From JASMTM01 sp964441735 (GTDB taxonomy: Bacteria > Thermotogota > Thermotogae > Petrotogales > Kosmotogaceae), in assembly GCA_964441735.1 (NCBI GenBank), contig CAYTVB010000038.1, positions 1 to 18,911 on the forward strand: DNA of 18,911 nt, in the 5' to 3' direction. Below are positions 1 through 6,895 of the stretch, in pieces. The position numbers were made by a program, and so were the translations under genes. The notes under the pieces were generated by a model, which made no database searches, was not told the DNA's origin, and saw nothing but the letters and a program-made list of their open reading frames with translations. How positions within the stretch are numbered: position 1 is the stretch's first letter; each line of letters opens with the position of its first letter.

Positions 1-89
1 GTTAGGCAATACAAACAATTACACCTGAAGATATGCAGTTACAAAGAAAATTCTATATATTTTACTAAACCCTATAAGCGAATTTTGCT

Positions 90-183
90 CAAATACCGCC
101 GTAGGCGCAAATCCGAATCGATAGATTCGCAAATCCGTGTGCTCCCCAACACGCATATCCGATTGACTCTCAAATCGCATATC
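90..183. repeat. Array of four distinct short hairpins joined by repeated 6-nt linkers
   Basis: Four inverted repeats follow each other: CGCC/GGCG (97-107, loop GTA), CGAATC/GATTCG (114-129, loop GATA), CGTGT/ACACG (136-153, 8-nt loop) and CGATT/AATCG (160-177, 8-nt loop). The stems differ in sequence, but the linkers are almost constant: CAAATA (90-95), CAAATC (108-113), CAAATC (130-135), CATATC (154-159) and CATATC (178-183). Every stem begins and ends with CG, so the joint reads CGCAWATCCG three times. The array lies just past the 3' end of the sucrose-phosphate synthase gene. It is richer in G and C than the surrounding intergenic DNA and has no T-run, so it is not a standard terminator. 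It may be a member of a dispersed intergenic repeat family. Confidence 0.75.
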
Positions 184-246
184 AGTGGATAAACTTCTTC
201 CAATTGACGCTGAACGTGTTTTTCTGGGAATCTTGGCTTATTTTTT

Positions 247-1692
247 TCATAGTTGTTTCGGTTGATTTTTCCCCGTTAAATAATACTCTGGAATATCTCC
301 AATCTCTGGTTTATCATTTTTGTGTTTCTCAATTTCTTCCAGATACTTTTCTGCGGTTATCTCCCAGGTATATTTCTCTCTAACTCTTCTTATAGACCTT
401 TTTTGTAGTAATCTGTAATCTTGATACCCGAGGACAATACTTTCCAGTCCCTTTTTAATATCTTCAATGTTTTGGGGATCAACAAGTACACCATATTCTT
501 CACCATTGTCCCTCAGTATTTCAGAAGGTCCTCCGTTTTTAGTAGCTACCACAGGTAGACCACAAGCCATAGCTTCTATTGGAGCAAGTCCGAATGGTTC
601 ATACAAAGTTGTTATTGCAAAAACTGAATACCATTCTGAAGAAACGCGATATAATGCTGATAGTTCTTTTTGATTGTTTATGTCAAGAAAAAATACTCTA
701 TCCTTTAACCTTTCTTTTTTGATTAATTCTATTAATTGACTAAGGACTTTCCTTTCTGATTCGGGTTTATCTTTATACTCTATGTAAGGATTTTCCATGC
801 TTCTAACTACTATTACGAGATTTGATTTTTCTCTAAGCTGTTGACTCTCTACATATGCCTTTAATAAGCCTATATGATTTTTCTTAGGCTCAAGTCTACT
901 AGAAGCTACAATTAGTGGTTTACCAATTCTATCTGGTGGGCCATATTTATTAATGATTTTCTTAATTTTACTTTTGATTTCAATATCAATTTCTTGAGAT
1001 TTATTTGTGAAAATATCAGTGTTTACGCCAGGAGAAATATGTGCAAATTTATTGTCGTTGTTAACATCTACCCAGCCGTTATATAAATTATGAGCGTATT
1101 GTTGAAATCTTTCCATTGATGTGCTAACAATATTTACAGATGAGTATTTCATAGCCAGTCGTTCAGCGGTTATCCTTGAAGTAAATTTGTAATCTTTGTT
1201 CATTTCTTCAAAATTATTATAAATGCTGGCCATTTTTTCCATTTTTTGTGCACCAAGTGAATGGGCAGTAAAAGAAAAAGGAATCCCTGTATCTTTAGCA
1301 AAATTTACTCCGGATATCCCACCATCACCATAATGCGTAGTTACAAAATCGGGTATAATATTACTCGACTCATAGTATTGCTCAATACCACGAGCATAAT
1401 CACCCAAATATGGCCACAATTTTTCTTTTTGCAAAAAGCTTTTACCACCAAAATCAATGCGAATTATTTTTATGTTATCCATTTCAGGATACCCGTCAAA
1501 TTTTTCTTCAAATTCTGGCCAGTCTGGATCAACTATTCTTCTTGTAAATATATCAACTTTAATGCCCATTTTTGCCAGCCCAAATGCTACTTCTTTGACA
1601 TAAACAAGTTGTCCGCCAAAATCCGGGTGCATAGTCCAATAACTATCTTCTGGATCAAAGTTACCTTGAGGATTGAAAAAGGCTACTCGCAT
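247..1692 (-). CDS. Sucrose-phosphate synthase (GT4 glycosyltransferase)
   Basis: This enzyme transfers glucose from UDP-glucose to fructose-6-phosphate to give sucrose-6-phosphate, in the cytoplasm. The N-terminus FNPQGNFDPEDSYWT, the donor/acceptor loop HPDFGGQLVYVKE (Gly26-Gly27-Gln28), HSLGAQKMEK and SSRLEPKKN match the Halothermothrix orenii type enzyme as I remember it. The C-terminal GT4 signature EPFGLAPIEAMACGLPVV followed by NGGPSEI binds the nucleotide sugar. At 481 residues it has the size of the single-domain bacterial form; there is no fused HAD phosphatase, and no separate sucrose-6-phosphate phosphatase in the window. The ATG sits 2 nt after the upstream kinase stop, with GGAGGG inside the kinase 3' end, so translation is probably coupled. 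Mannosylfructose-phosphate synthase is a less likely alternative. It is the last gene of the six-gene minus-strand operon. Confidence 0.88.
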   Translation of the reverse strand: MRVAFFNPQGNFDPEDSYWTMHPDFGGQLVYVKEVAFGLAKMGIKVDIFTRRIVDPDWPEFEEKFDGYPEMDNIKIIRIDFGGKSFLQKEKLWPYLGDYARGIEQYYESSNIIPDFVTTHYGDGGISGVNFAKDTGIPFSFTAHSLGAQKMEKMASIYNNFEEMNKDYKFTSRITAERLAMKYSSVNIVSTSMERFQQYAHNLYNGWVDVNNDNKFAHISPGVNTDIFTNKSQEIDIEIKSKIKKIINKYGPPDRIGKPLIVASSRLEPKKNHIGLLKAYVESQQLREKSNLVIVVRSMENPYIEYKDKPESERKVLSQLIELIKKERLKDRVFFLDINNQKELSALYRVSSEWYSVFAITTLYEPFGLAPIEAMACGLPVVATKNGGPSEILRDNGEEYGVLVDPQNIEDIKKGLESIVLGYQDYRLLQKRSIRRVREKYTWEITAEKYLEEIEKHKNDKPEIGDIPEYYLTGKNQPKQL

Positions 1693-1694
1693 AT

Positions 1695-2621
1695 CTATCC
1701 CTCCATTCCGTATGTTCTGACTATTTCTTCAATGTTTGGCAATGCTCTGTCTTTTTCGTGCTCAATTCTGTATGCTGATACTGCGTTGCCAATTTTCGCT
1801 GCTTCAAATATTGATTCCCCTTTGATAAGGCCATAATATGTACCGGCCCAAAACGCATCTCCAGCACCTGTTGTATCGATGACTTTTTTAGCAACGCTTG
1901 CTAATTTTATAGTTTTTTTACCATCCGATATGATTGAACCTTCCTTACCCAATGTAAGAATTACATTTTCAACACCATTTTCGTGGAACCATTTTATCTG
2001 CTCCTCCGGTGTGCCCTTTCCAAAGATATGAAATGCGTCATCCATAGAAGGTTTGACAAGGTAGAAATATTTCATCAGGTTTCTTAGAAATTTTCTGCCA
2101 TCGTGATTTTTTTCCCAGAGAATTTCTCTGTAATTTGGTTCCAAAAAAATCTTGACATTGTTGTTTGCTGCACTTTCAATCATATTTATTAATGTGGTTC
2201 TGGAAGGTTCTCTTGAAAGTGGCCACGTTGTAGTGTGAAAAAAGTCTGCGTTTTCAATCAATTGATCAAAATCATCTGGAAGTTCAAGAAAATAGTCCGA
2301 TTCTCTTAAGGGTAAAAATTCAGGTGATCCTTTTGATTTACATATAAGAACAAAAGAAGTGTGATGATCATTATCTAACTGGATATAATCAGTTTTTATA
2401 CCCCGATTTTCCAGTCTTTTTTTATATGATTTACCAAAAGGGTCATTACCAACCCTTGAGATAATTACTGGATTCTCATTAAGATCTTTTAAGTGAGATG
2501 TTAAATTGCCGGGTGAACCGCCAAAGAATCTATCAAATGTATCAGCTTCAGCAAGAGTATTACAATATTCATGCGTGATCATGTCAAATAATAATTCGCC
2601 AGCAATTATAATTTTGCTCAT
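1695..2621 (-). CDS. PfkB-family carbohydrate kinase, probable fructokinase
   Basis: A ribokinase/PfkB-superfamily sugar kinase of 308 residues, the usual length. It starts with MSKIIIAGELLFDMI and has the first PfkB signature region FFGGSPGN (sugar binding). The second signature DTTGAGDAFWAG at about residues 249-260 holds the anion hole and the catalytic base Asp255. The phosphoryl acceptor is inferred, not seen: the next gene uses fructose-6-phosphate, so fructose is the simplest substrate. The start has a good site (AAGGAGAG) upstream of the ATG. An 80-nt AT-rich gap separates it from the permease gene upstream, and only 2 nt separate it from the sucrose-phosphate synthase gene downstream. 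Other PfkB substrates such as 2-keto-3-deoxygluconate or another ketose cannot be excluded. Confidence 0.82.
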   Translation of the reverse strand: MSKIIIAGELLFDMITHEYCNTLAEADTFDRFFGGSPGNLTSHLKDLNENPVIISRVGNDPFGKSYKKRLENRGIKTDYIQLDNDHHTSFVLICKSKGSPEFLPLRESDYFLELPDDFDQLIENADFFHTTTWPLSREPSRTTLINMIESAANNNVKIFLEPNYREILWEKNHDGRKFLRNLMKYFYLVKPSMDDAFHIFGKGTPEEQIKWFHENGVENVILTLGKEGSIISDGKKTIKLASVAKKVIDTTGAGDAFWAGTYYGLIKGESIFEAAKIGNAVSAYRIEHEKDRALPNIEEIVRTYGMEG

Positions 2622-2701
2622 ATTCTCTCCTTATAAATGTGATTTTCTTTAACTTTATTCTTATAAACAATATTAATATGCTTAATAGGCAAAATACTTC
2701 T

Positions 2702-3562
2702 TTACTTAATCCCGGTTTGAGAAGCACTTTTTACATATTGGCCCTGTAATATTACGAATAAAATCAATACAGGTGCTGTCATCATTGCAGCGAAGGCCAT
2801 TATATCTCCCCAATCTCTGGGGTACTGTCCAAAGAATACCTGCATGGCGACGGGTAATGGTCTTACTTCAGGTCCACGCGTTACCATTAGTGGCCACAGG
2901 AAGAAACCCCATTGCATTAAGAAATGTAAAATTGCAACACTTGATAAAACAGGTTTGGATAATGGTAATGCAATTTTCCAGTAGATTTTAAACCAGCTAG
3001 CACCATCTATGAGAGCAGCTTCTTCAAGTGCTTTCGGAAATCCAAGAAAGAACTGATAAAAAAGGAAAATATATAAAGGATATGCGATAAAAGGTATAAT
3101 TTGAACATGATAAGTATTTAGCCACCCAAATTTATTGGTTATTAGTAATAAAGGGATGGCAATAGCTTCAAATGGTATTATCATAAGCGCAACAACCAGC
3201 GTTACCAATGAACCACGTCCTCGAAACGTAAATCTAGCTAACCCAAAAGCAAACATGCTGTTGACAAACACACCGCATACAATGGTAGTAGATACAATGA
3301 GAACAGAATTAAGAAAAAATCTACTAAAGGGCATCCTTTCAAAAACGTCTGAGAAATTTTTGAAAGACAAGGTTTCTGGAACAAAAGATTTTATAGAACC
3401 CATTTCTTTTAAAATATCTGTTTCATCAGGATTAAAAGCGGTGGTGAACATATAAATTAGAGGAAACAAAAAGAAAATGCCAAATATAACCAATAAAGAA
3501 TAACCAATTATTTTATTGACTATTTCAACTCTTTTTTTACTTCGAGGTTTAGTAACAGCCAT
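2702..3562 (-). CDS. Carbohydrate ABC transporter permease, MalG-like
   Basis: An inner-membrane subunit of a CUT1-type sugar importer. After a basic N-terminus (PRSKKRVEIVNK) it shows about six hydrophobic segments, beginning with IIGYSLLVIFGIFFLFPLIY. The EAA loop, EAALIDGASWFKIYWKIALP, is the cytoplasmic contact for the ATPase. I place the start at the ATG 3562-3560: it lies 1 nt after the stop of the upstream permease (TGA at 3566-3564), with a GAGGTGGG site, giving 286 residues. A longer frame from a TTG at 3607 would overlap the upstream gene by 44 nt and has no support. No ATPase gene is present in the operon; such importers often share one MsmK-like ATPase encoded elsewhere. Confidence 0.9.
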   Translation of the reverse strand: MAVTKPRSKKRVEIVNKIIGYSLLVIFGIFFLFPLIYMFTTAFNPDETDILKEMGSIKSFVPETLSFKNFSDVFERMPFSRFFLNSVLIVSTTIVCGVFVNSMFAFGLARFTFRGRGSLVTLVVALMIIPFEAIAIPLLLITNKFGWLNTYHVQIIPFIAYPLYIFLFYQFFLGFPKALEEAALIDGASWFKIYWKIALPLSKPVLSSVAILHFLMQWGFFLWPLMVTRGPEVRPLPVAMQVFFGQYPRDWGDIMAFAAMMTAPVLILFVILQGQYVKSASQTGIK

Positions 3563-3563
3563 T

Positions 3564-4463
3564 TCATCCCACCTCTCTCTCTTCGCCAAGTATAGATCTT
3601 TGTACAATTGATATACCTAAGACGATAAGAAAGAATACAACTGTGATTGCTGAAGCGTATCCAATATATTGTCTTTGATAACCCTGGTTGAAGATATGAA
3701 GCACAACAGTGTATGTTGCACCATTAGGACCTCCATTTGTCATTACTTTAACCTGAGTGAAAAGTCTAAATGCAAGTATAGTCGTAGATACAATTACAAA
3801 AACAGATGTGTTTTTTAACTGAGGTAATGTAATTTTCCAGAATTGTTTCCATTTATTTGCACCATCAATTGTGGCAGCTTCATAAAGAGTTACAGGGATT
3901 TCCTGTAAACCAGCTAAGAAGATAAGCATCTGAAAACCTACACCCTGCCATATTGACAGTAACATAATAGCTGGAAAAGCCCAATTAGGATTATTTATAA
4001 AATCTATTGGCTCCCACGCTCCAAAGGTGAAGGTAGTTAAAAATGAATTAAATAAACCTTCAGGATTATACAAAAAAGTCCATATAACAGAAACTACTAC
4101 CATTGTTGTTACTGTTGGAAGAAAATAAACTGTTCTAAAAAATCTTGTGAGCTTAAGTTTTTGATTAACCAGTAGTGCTAATGAAAGAGCAAGTGCAGTT
4201 TGTATAGGAACTACTACGGCTACAAAAATAAAAATGTTCTTTAACCCTTTCCAAAACATATCATCTCTTAACATTTTTTCGTAGTTTGTAAGACCGATAA
4301 ATCTTGCAGGTACTCTAGCGATAAGTCTGGTGTTGGTAAATGAGAGGTAAAAGGCAGAAAAAAAAGGCACTATCATGAACACAGTTAAAAGTACTAATCC
4401 AGGGATAAGAAAGATAATCGCATACTTTAATCCACGCTTTTTTTCATAATACATTTTTGCCAC
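3564..4463 (-). CDS. Carbohydrate ABC transporter permease, MalF-like
   Basis: The partner permease of the downstream MalG-like subunit, 299 residues with about six membrane segments (the first is YAIIFLIPGLVLLTVFMIVP). The EAA loop EAATIDGANKWKQFWKITLP is clear. The start is a GTG at 4463-4461, placed 5 nt after GGGGGAG (4475-4469); an ATG three codons later is possible but is further from that site. The ribosome-binding G-run can pair with the C-run of the terminator-like hairpin just upstream, so translation may respond to that structure. The substrate cannot be read from the permease sequence; the neighbouring genes suggest a fructose-containing or related sugar. Confidence 0.9.
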   Translation of the reverse strand: MAKMYYEKKRGLKYAIIFLIPGLVLLTVFMIVPFFSAFYLSFTNTRLIARVPARFIGLTNYEKMLRDDMFWKGLKNIFIFVAVVVPIQTALALSLALLVNQKLKLTRFFRTVYFLPTVTTMVVVSVIWTFLYNPEGLFNSFLTTFTFGAWEPIDFINNPNWAFPAIMLLSIWQGVGFQMLIFLAGLQEIPVTLYEAATIDGANKWKQFWKITLPQLKNTSVFVIVSTTILAFRLFTQVKVMTNGGPNGATYTVVLHIFNQGYQRQYIGYASAITVVFFLIVLGISIVQRSILGEEREVG

Positions 4464-4470
4464 AACATCT

Positions 4471-4494
4471 CCCCCTTTTGTTATAAAAAGGGGG
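4471..4494 (-). promoter_or_regulatory. Alternative hairpin masking the malF-like ribosome-binding site
   Basis: On the minus strand CCCCCTTTT (4494-4486) can pair with AAAAGGGGG (4479-4471) across a 6-nt loop, giving a 9-bp stem. The GGGGG arm is the ribosome-binding site of the MalF-like gene. The same C-run is the 3' arm of the overlapping upstream hairpin at 4490-4507, so the two structures exclude each other. A role in setting permease translation is an inference. Confidence 0.5.
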
Positions 4495-4507
4495 GAACGC
4501 TCCCCCC
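4485..4507 (-). terminator. Intrinsic terminator-like hairpin between binding protein and permease genes
   Basis: On the minus strand GGGGGGA (4507-4501) pairs with TCCCCCC (4496-4490) around the loop GCGT, followed by TTTTT (4489-4485). It lies 24 nt after the binding-protein stop codon. Partial termination here would leave far more binding-protein mRNA than permease mRNA, the usual stoichiometry in sugar ABC operons. The T-tract is short, so some read-through is likely. Confidence 0.65.
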
Positions 4508-4530
4508 AAATTTAATAACATTATGAAGCT

Positions 4531-5802
4531 CTAGTCAGTTGGGTAACCAGCGTTGTATTCAATGTCCTCATCAATTTCTCTTACTGCTCTATCAAGTTGA
4601 CTCCTGATGTCTGAACCATTAATTATATTATCTATTGCTTGAGCAAAAGCTGATGTTATAGTTGGATAAGCAGGTGTAACCGGTCTGGTAACTGCTATTG
4701 ATTCAAGCTGCTGAACAAAGATATTTAGAGGTCCATCTTCTCCGTAAAGTTCTGACATTTCATAAGCACTCTGCCTTGAAGGGACTGCGCCGTTTGCATT
4801 CGTCATATTTAGAATTTCTTCTGGCCTCAAAATAAAGCTTAGGAATTTCCATGCAGCTTCAGGATTATCACAATTTGAAGTTATACTCCATGCCCATGAT
4901 CCCATTCCAGTAGCTTGTTTAAAGAATTTAGGCGCAGGAATGAGTACAAGGTCATCACCCAGTTCATTTGTGTATTGATTATAGACCCAGTGTCCTACCC
5001 AGGAAAGAGCTGCAGCTCCTGAAATGAATTCATTGTCTCCCGGAGGATTCTGATTTGCGTACCCTCTCTGAAATAGAGACTGGAACCAGGCTGCTGCTGA
5101 AAGAGCTTCAGGTCCATTAAGTACACCTTCTGCAGACATAAAGTTTGTCCTATCAATTAAATCAGCACCAAATGCTTGGAAGAAAGGTGAAAATCCATAT
5201 GTGTACCATTCACCGACACCATAATTTAACTTGAAGTCTAATGCATATTTTACTTCATCAAGTTCTTGCAATTTTTTGATAATATCCATAAATTCGATAA
5301 ATGTCCAGGCGTCGTCTACACTCTCAGGGATCCTTGCTCCAATTTTTTCCAGGTACTTTTTATTACCCCAGAATGCGAGACCTGAATCGAATGTACCCAG
5401 CGCGTAAAGATGACCATCATATGTACCCTGATCAATGATTGAAGGAAGGAAATCTTCTTTCATATCTTCGGGCACAAAATCTTCTAATGGCATAAGATAA
5501 CCAGCCCAAGCGTAATTAGCTATGAATGGACCATCTAGGTCAAGTATATCTGGAAGATCACCTGCTAAAGCTGCTGAATTTACCTGGTCATTATAACTAC
5601 CTTCAGGTAGTTGTACAGCCTTGATAAGCACTTCATCTTGCATCTCATTAAATCTTTTAACCTGATCATTTAAGACATCTCTCTCTTCACCTCTACCAGA
5701 GTGGAACCATAATGTAATTTCTACTGGATCTGCAGCAAGATATACTGAAGAGAATGCAAAAAGTAAAACCAGTGTTAAAACAAGTCCAAGTTTCTTAGTC
5801 AT
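4531..5802 (-). CDS. Extracellular sugar-binding protein of ABC transporter (family 1)
   Basis: The periplasmic solute-binding component of the importer. The start is ATG 5802-5800 (MTKKLGLVLTL), because AAGGAGG lies 8 nt before it; an ATG at 5823 lies upstream of that site and would place the site inside the gene. The protein has 423 residues. It opens with a classic signal peptide (TKK, then a hydrophobic stretch, then VYLAADPVEITLW) and has no lipobox cysteine. It should therefore be a soluble periplasmic protein, which suits a cell with an outer membrane or toga. The mature N-terminus EITLWFHSGRGEE and the GDLPDILDLDG segment are typical of CUT1 binding proteins. It starts 20 nt after the regulator stop codon. 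Confidence 0.9.
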   Translation of the reverse strand: MTKKLGLVLTLVLLFAFSSVYLAADPVEITLWFHSGRGEERDVLNDQVKRFNEMQDEVLIKAVQLPEGSYNDQVNSAALAGDLPDILDLDGPFIANYAWAGYLMPLEDFVPEDMKEDFLPSIIDQGTYDGHLYALGTFDSGLAFWGNKKYLEKIGARIPESVDDAWTFIEFMDIIKKLQELDEVKYALDFKLNYGVGEWYTYGFSPFFQAFGADLIDRTNFMSAEGVLNGPEALSAAAWFQSLFQRGYANQNPPGDNEFISGAAALSWVGHWVYNQYTNELGDDLVLIPAPKFFKQATGMGSWAWSITSNCDNPEAAWKFLSFILRPEEILNMTNANGAVPSRQSAYEMSELYGEDGPLNIFVQQLESIAVTRPVTPAYPTITSAFAQAIDNIINGSDIRSQLDRAVREIDEDIEYNAGYPTD

Positions 5803-5822
5803 AAAACTTACCTCCTTTTTCA

Positions 5823-6608
5823 TTAATCCCCTGAGGGGTCATTAATTATTTTTATACTTTTTCCTTTTGCTAGCTGATTTATTCTTTCAATATTTTCTGC
5901 TGAAAAACCTGCAGTTACAAGTTTTTCTTTGCCAGTCCATTCGTTTATTAAAACAAGAGACTTTTTGAAATGCTTTGACGAACTGGCCATAATATATAAA
6001 TCGCTTACCGTTTTACAAATCATACTTTTTGCTTCGGATTCTAAAAGAGTTGAGGCATAATATCCCAATTCATCAAAACCATTAATTCCAACAAATGCCT
6101 TGTTTATATTGTATTTTCTAAAAAAATCACCAGCATTCAAATCAAGAAAATTCATAGTGCTCAGTTGAAAGAATCCACCCATTGCAAGCATTTTCACATT
6201 AGGAAATTCAGCAACTTTGTTCATTATATATAGAGAATTAGTTACTATGGTTATATTTATTGGAGGATTTTTAAGCAGTTCTTCTGCAAAAAATAACGCT
6301 GTACTACCTGCATCGATGAAAATAACATCATTCTTATCAACAAGTTTACTGGTAATCTTTGCAATATCACGCTTTTCTTCGACATCAATTGCTATCTGTT
6401 CCTGAAACACTGGATCATATCTATGGGCACTTATACTAACAGCACCTCCGCGTACTCTTTTTAAAAGACCTTTCGACTCTAATTCTCTAAGGTAATTTCT
6501 TATTGTGACTTCTGATACATCCAGTTCTTCGGCAAGCATTGAATTATTAATTTTTCCATACTTTCGTAGTTTTTCAATTATTGTTGCCTTTTTCTCTTCA
6601 GTTGACAT
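5823..6608 (-). CDS. DeoR-family transcriptional regulator
   Basis: A sugar-phosphate-responsive repressor and first gene of the operon. The start is ATG 6608-6606 (MSTEEKKATIIEKLRK), preceded by TGGAGGATAATA; the longer frame from 6668 has no such site. The protein has 261 residues, close to the family norm of about 250. An N-terminal winged helix-turn-helix spans roughly residues 18-58 (NNSMLAEELDVSEVTIRNYL then RVRGGAV). The C-terminal DeoRC sensor fold includes IFIDAGSTA near residue 100, the usual phosphosugar-binding loop. It probably represses its own operon, and perhaps the divergent genes, through the TTTCG repeats in 6710-6800. The effector may be fructose-1-phosphate or another sugar phosphate, by analogy only. 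Confidence 0.9.
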   Translation of the reverse strand: MSTEEKKATIIEKLRKYGKINNSMLAEELDVSEVTIRNYLRELESKGLLKRVRGGAVSISAHRYDPVFQEQIAIDVEEKRDIAKITSKLVDKNDVIFIDAGSTALFFAEELLKNPPINITIVTNSLYIMNKVAEFPNVKMLAMGGFFQLSTMNFLDLNAGDFFRKYNINKAFVGINGFDELGYYASTLLESEAKSMICKTVSDLYIMASSSKHFKKSLVLINEWTGKEKLVTAGFSAENIERINQLAKGKSIKIINDPSGD

Positions 6609-6690
6609 TATTATCCTCCAAAAAAATTCTATCATTCGACCAACTTGATTGCCAAAAATGAATATCAACGTTTAACTTCAATTAACCATG

Positions 6691-6719
6691 ATTATAATCA
6701 ATTAAATACTCTTTCGTTA
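6691..6719 (-). promoter_or_regulatory. Candidate promoter of the minus-strand sugar operon
   Basis: On the minus strand a perfect TATAAT (6696-6691) lies in TGATTATAAT. The hexamer 17 nt upstream is a poor TAACGA (6719-6714), which is itself part of the TTTCGTTA repeat. A repressor on that repeat would cover the -35 region. The transcript would begin near 6684 and leave a leader of about 75 nt before the regulator ATG. Confidence 0.4.
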
Positions 6720-6800
6720 CTCTTATGAATATTTTCGTTATATCTTTCGATGTGTTTCGAAATTATAAAATAATAAAAGAATAAATAATATAACGAAAGA
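6710..6800. promoter_or_regulatory. Cluster of TTTCG repeats, candidate DeoR operators
   Basis: The motif TTTCG occurs at 6712, 6733, 6745 and 6755, and as its complement CGAAA at 6794-6798. Longer matches are TCTTTCGTTA (6710-6719), its exact inverted copy TAACGAAAGA (6791-6800), ATTTTCGTTA (6731-6740), TCTTTCGA (6743-6750) and TGTTTCGA (6753-6760). Spacings of 21 and 10 nt between successive copies fit binding on one face of the helix. The cluster lies between the DeoR operon and the divergent aminotransferase gene, so the nearby regulator is the obvious candidate to bind here. Confidence 0.6.
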
Positions 6801-6833
6801 TATTATAAACTGGTTTATTGAGAAAGAATTGAA

Positions 6834-6862
6834 TTGTTTTTATTTGTTTACCGGGATAAAAT
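6834..6862 (+). promoter_or_regulatory. Candidate promoter for the patB-like gene
   Basis: TTGTTT (6834-6839) and TAAAAT (6857-6862) are 17 nt apart, 33 nt before the ATG. It is the best pair in the region but neither box is perfect. The inverted TTTCG site at 6791-6800 lies just upstream, so shared control with the divergent operon is possible. Confidence 0.35.
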
Positions 6863-6895
6863 ATTAATTGAAGAAAGAGTTGGGAGGATAAGGAA

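Noticed and set aside
97..183. CRISPR array or integron attC-type sites
   Set aside because: Linkers are only 6 nt and spacers are self-complementary, with no cas or integrase gene nearby; the pattern fits neither class.
72..240. A second minus-strand frame open across the hairpin array to a TAG at 74-72
   Set aside because: There is no start codon with a ribosome-binding site, and the translation is only a read-out of the repeated linkers; frames through such arrays are often open by chance.
182..250. A 22-codon minus-strand frame (MKKISQDSQKN...) whose ATG overlaps the sucrose-phosphate synthase stop as ATGA
   Set aside because: The overlap looks like translational coupling, but the product is very short, has no recognisable motif, and ends at the hairpin array. 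It could be chance; not listed as a gene without conservation.
1261..1836. A 191-codon plus-strand frame
   Set aside because: It is antisense to the sucrose-phosphate synthase and kinase genes, whose motifs are clear; the translation has no family features.
3563..3607. N-terminal extension of the MalG-like permease from a TTG at 3607
   Set aside because: It would overlap the upstream permease by 44 nt. The ATG at 3562 has a good ribosome-binding site and lies 1 nt after the upstream stop.
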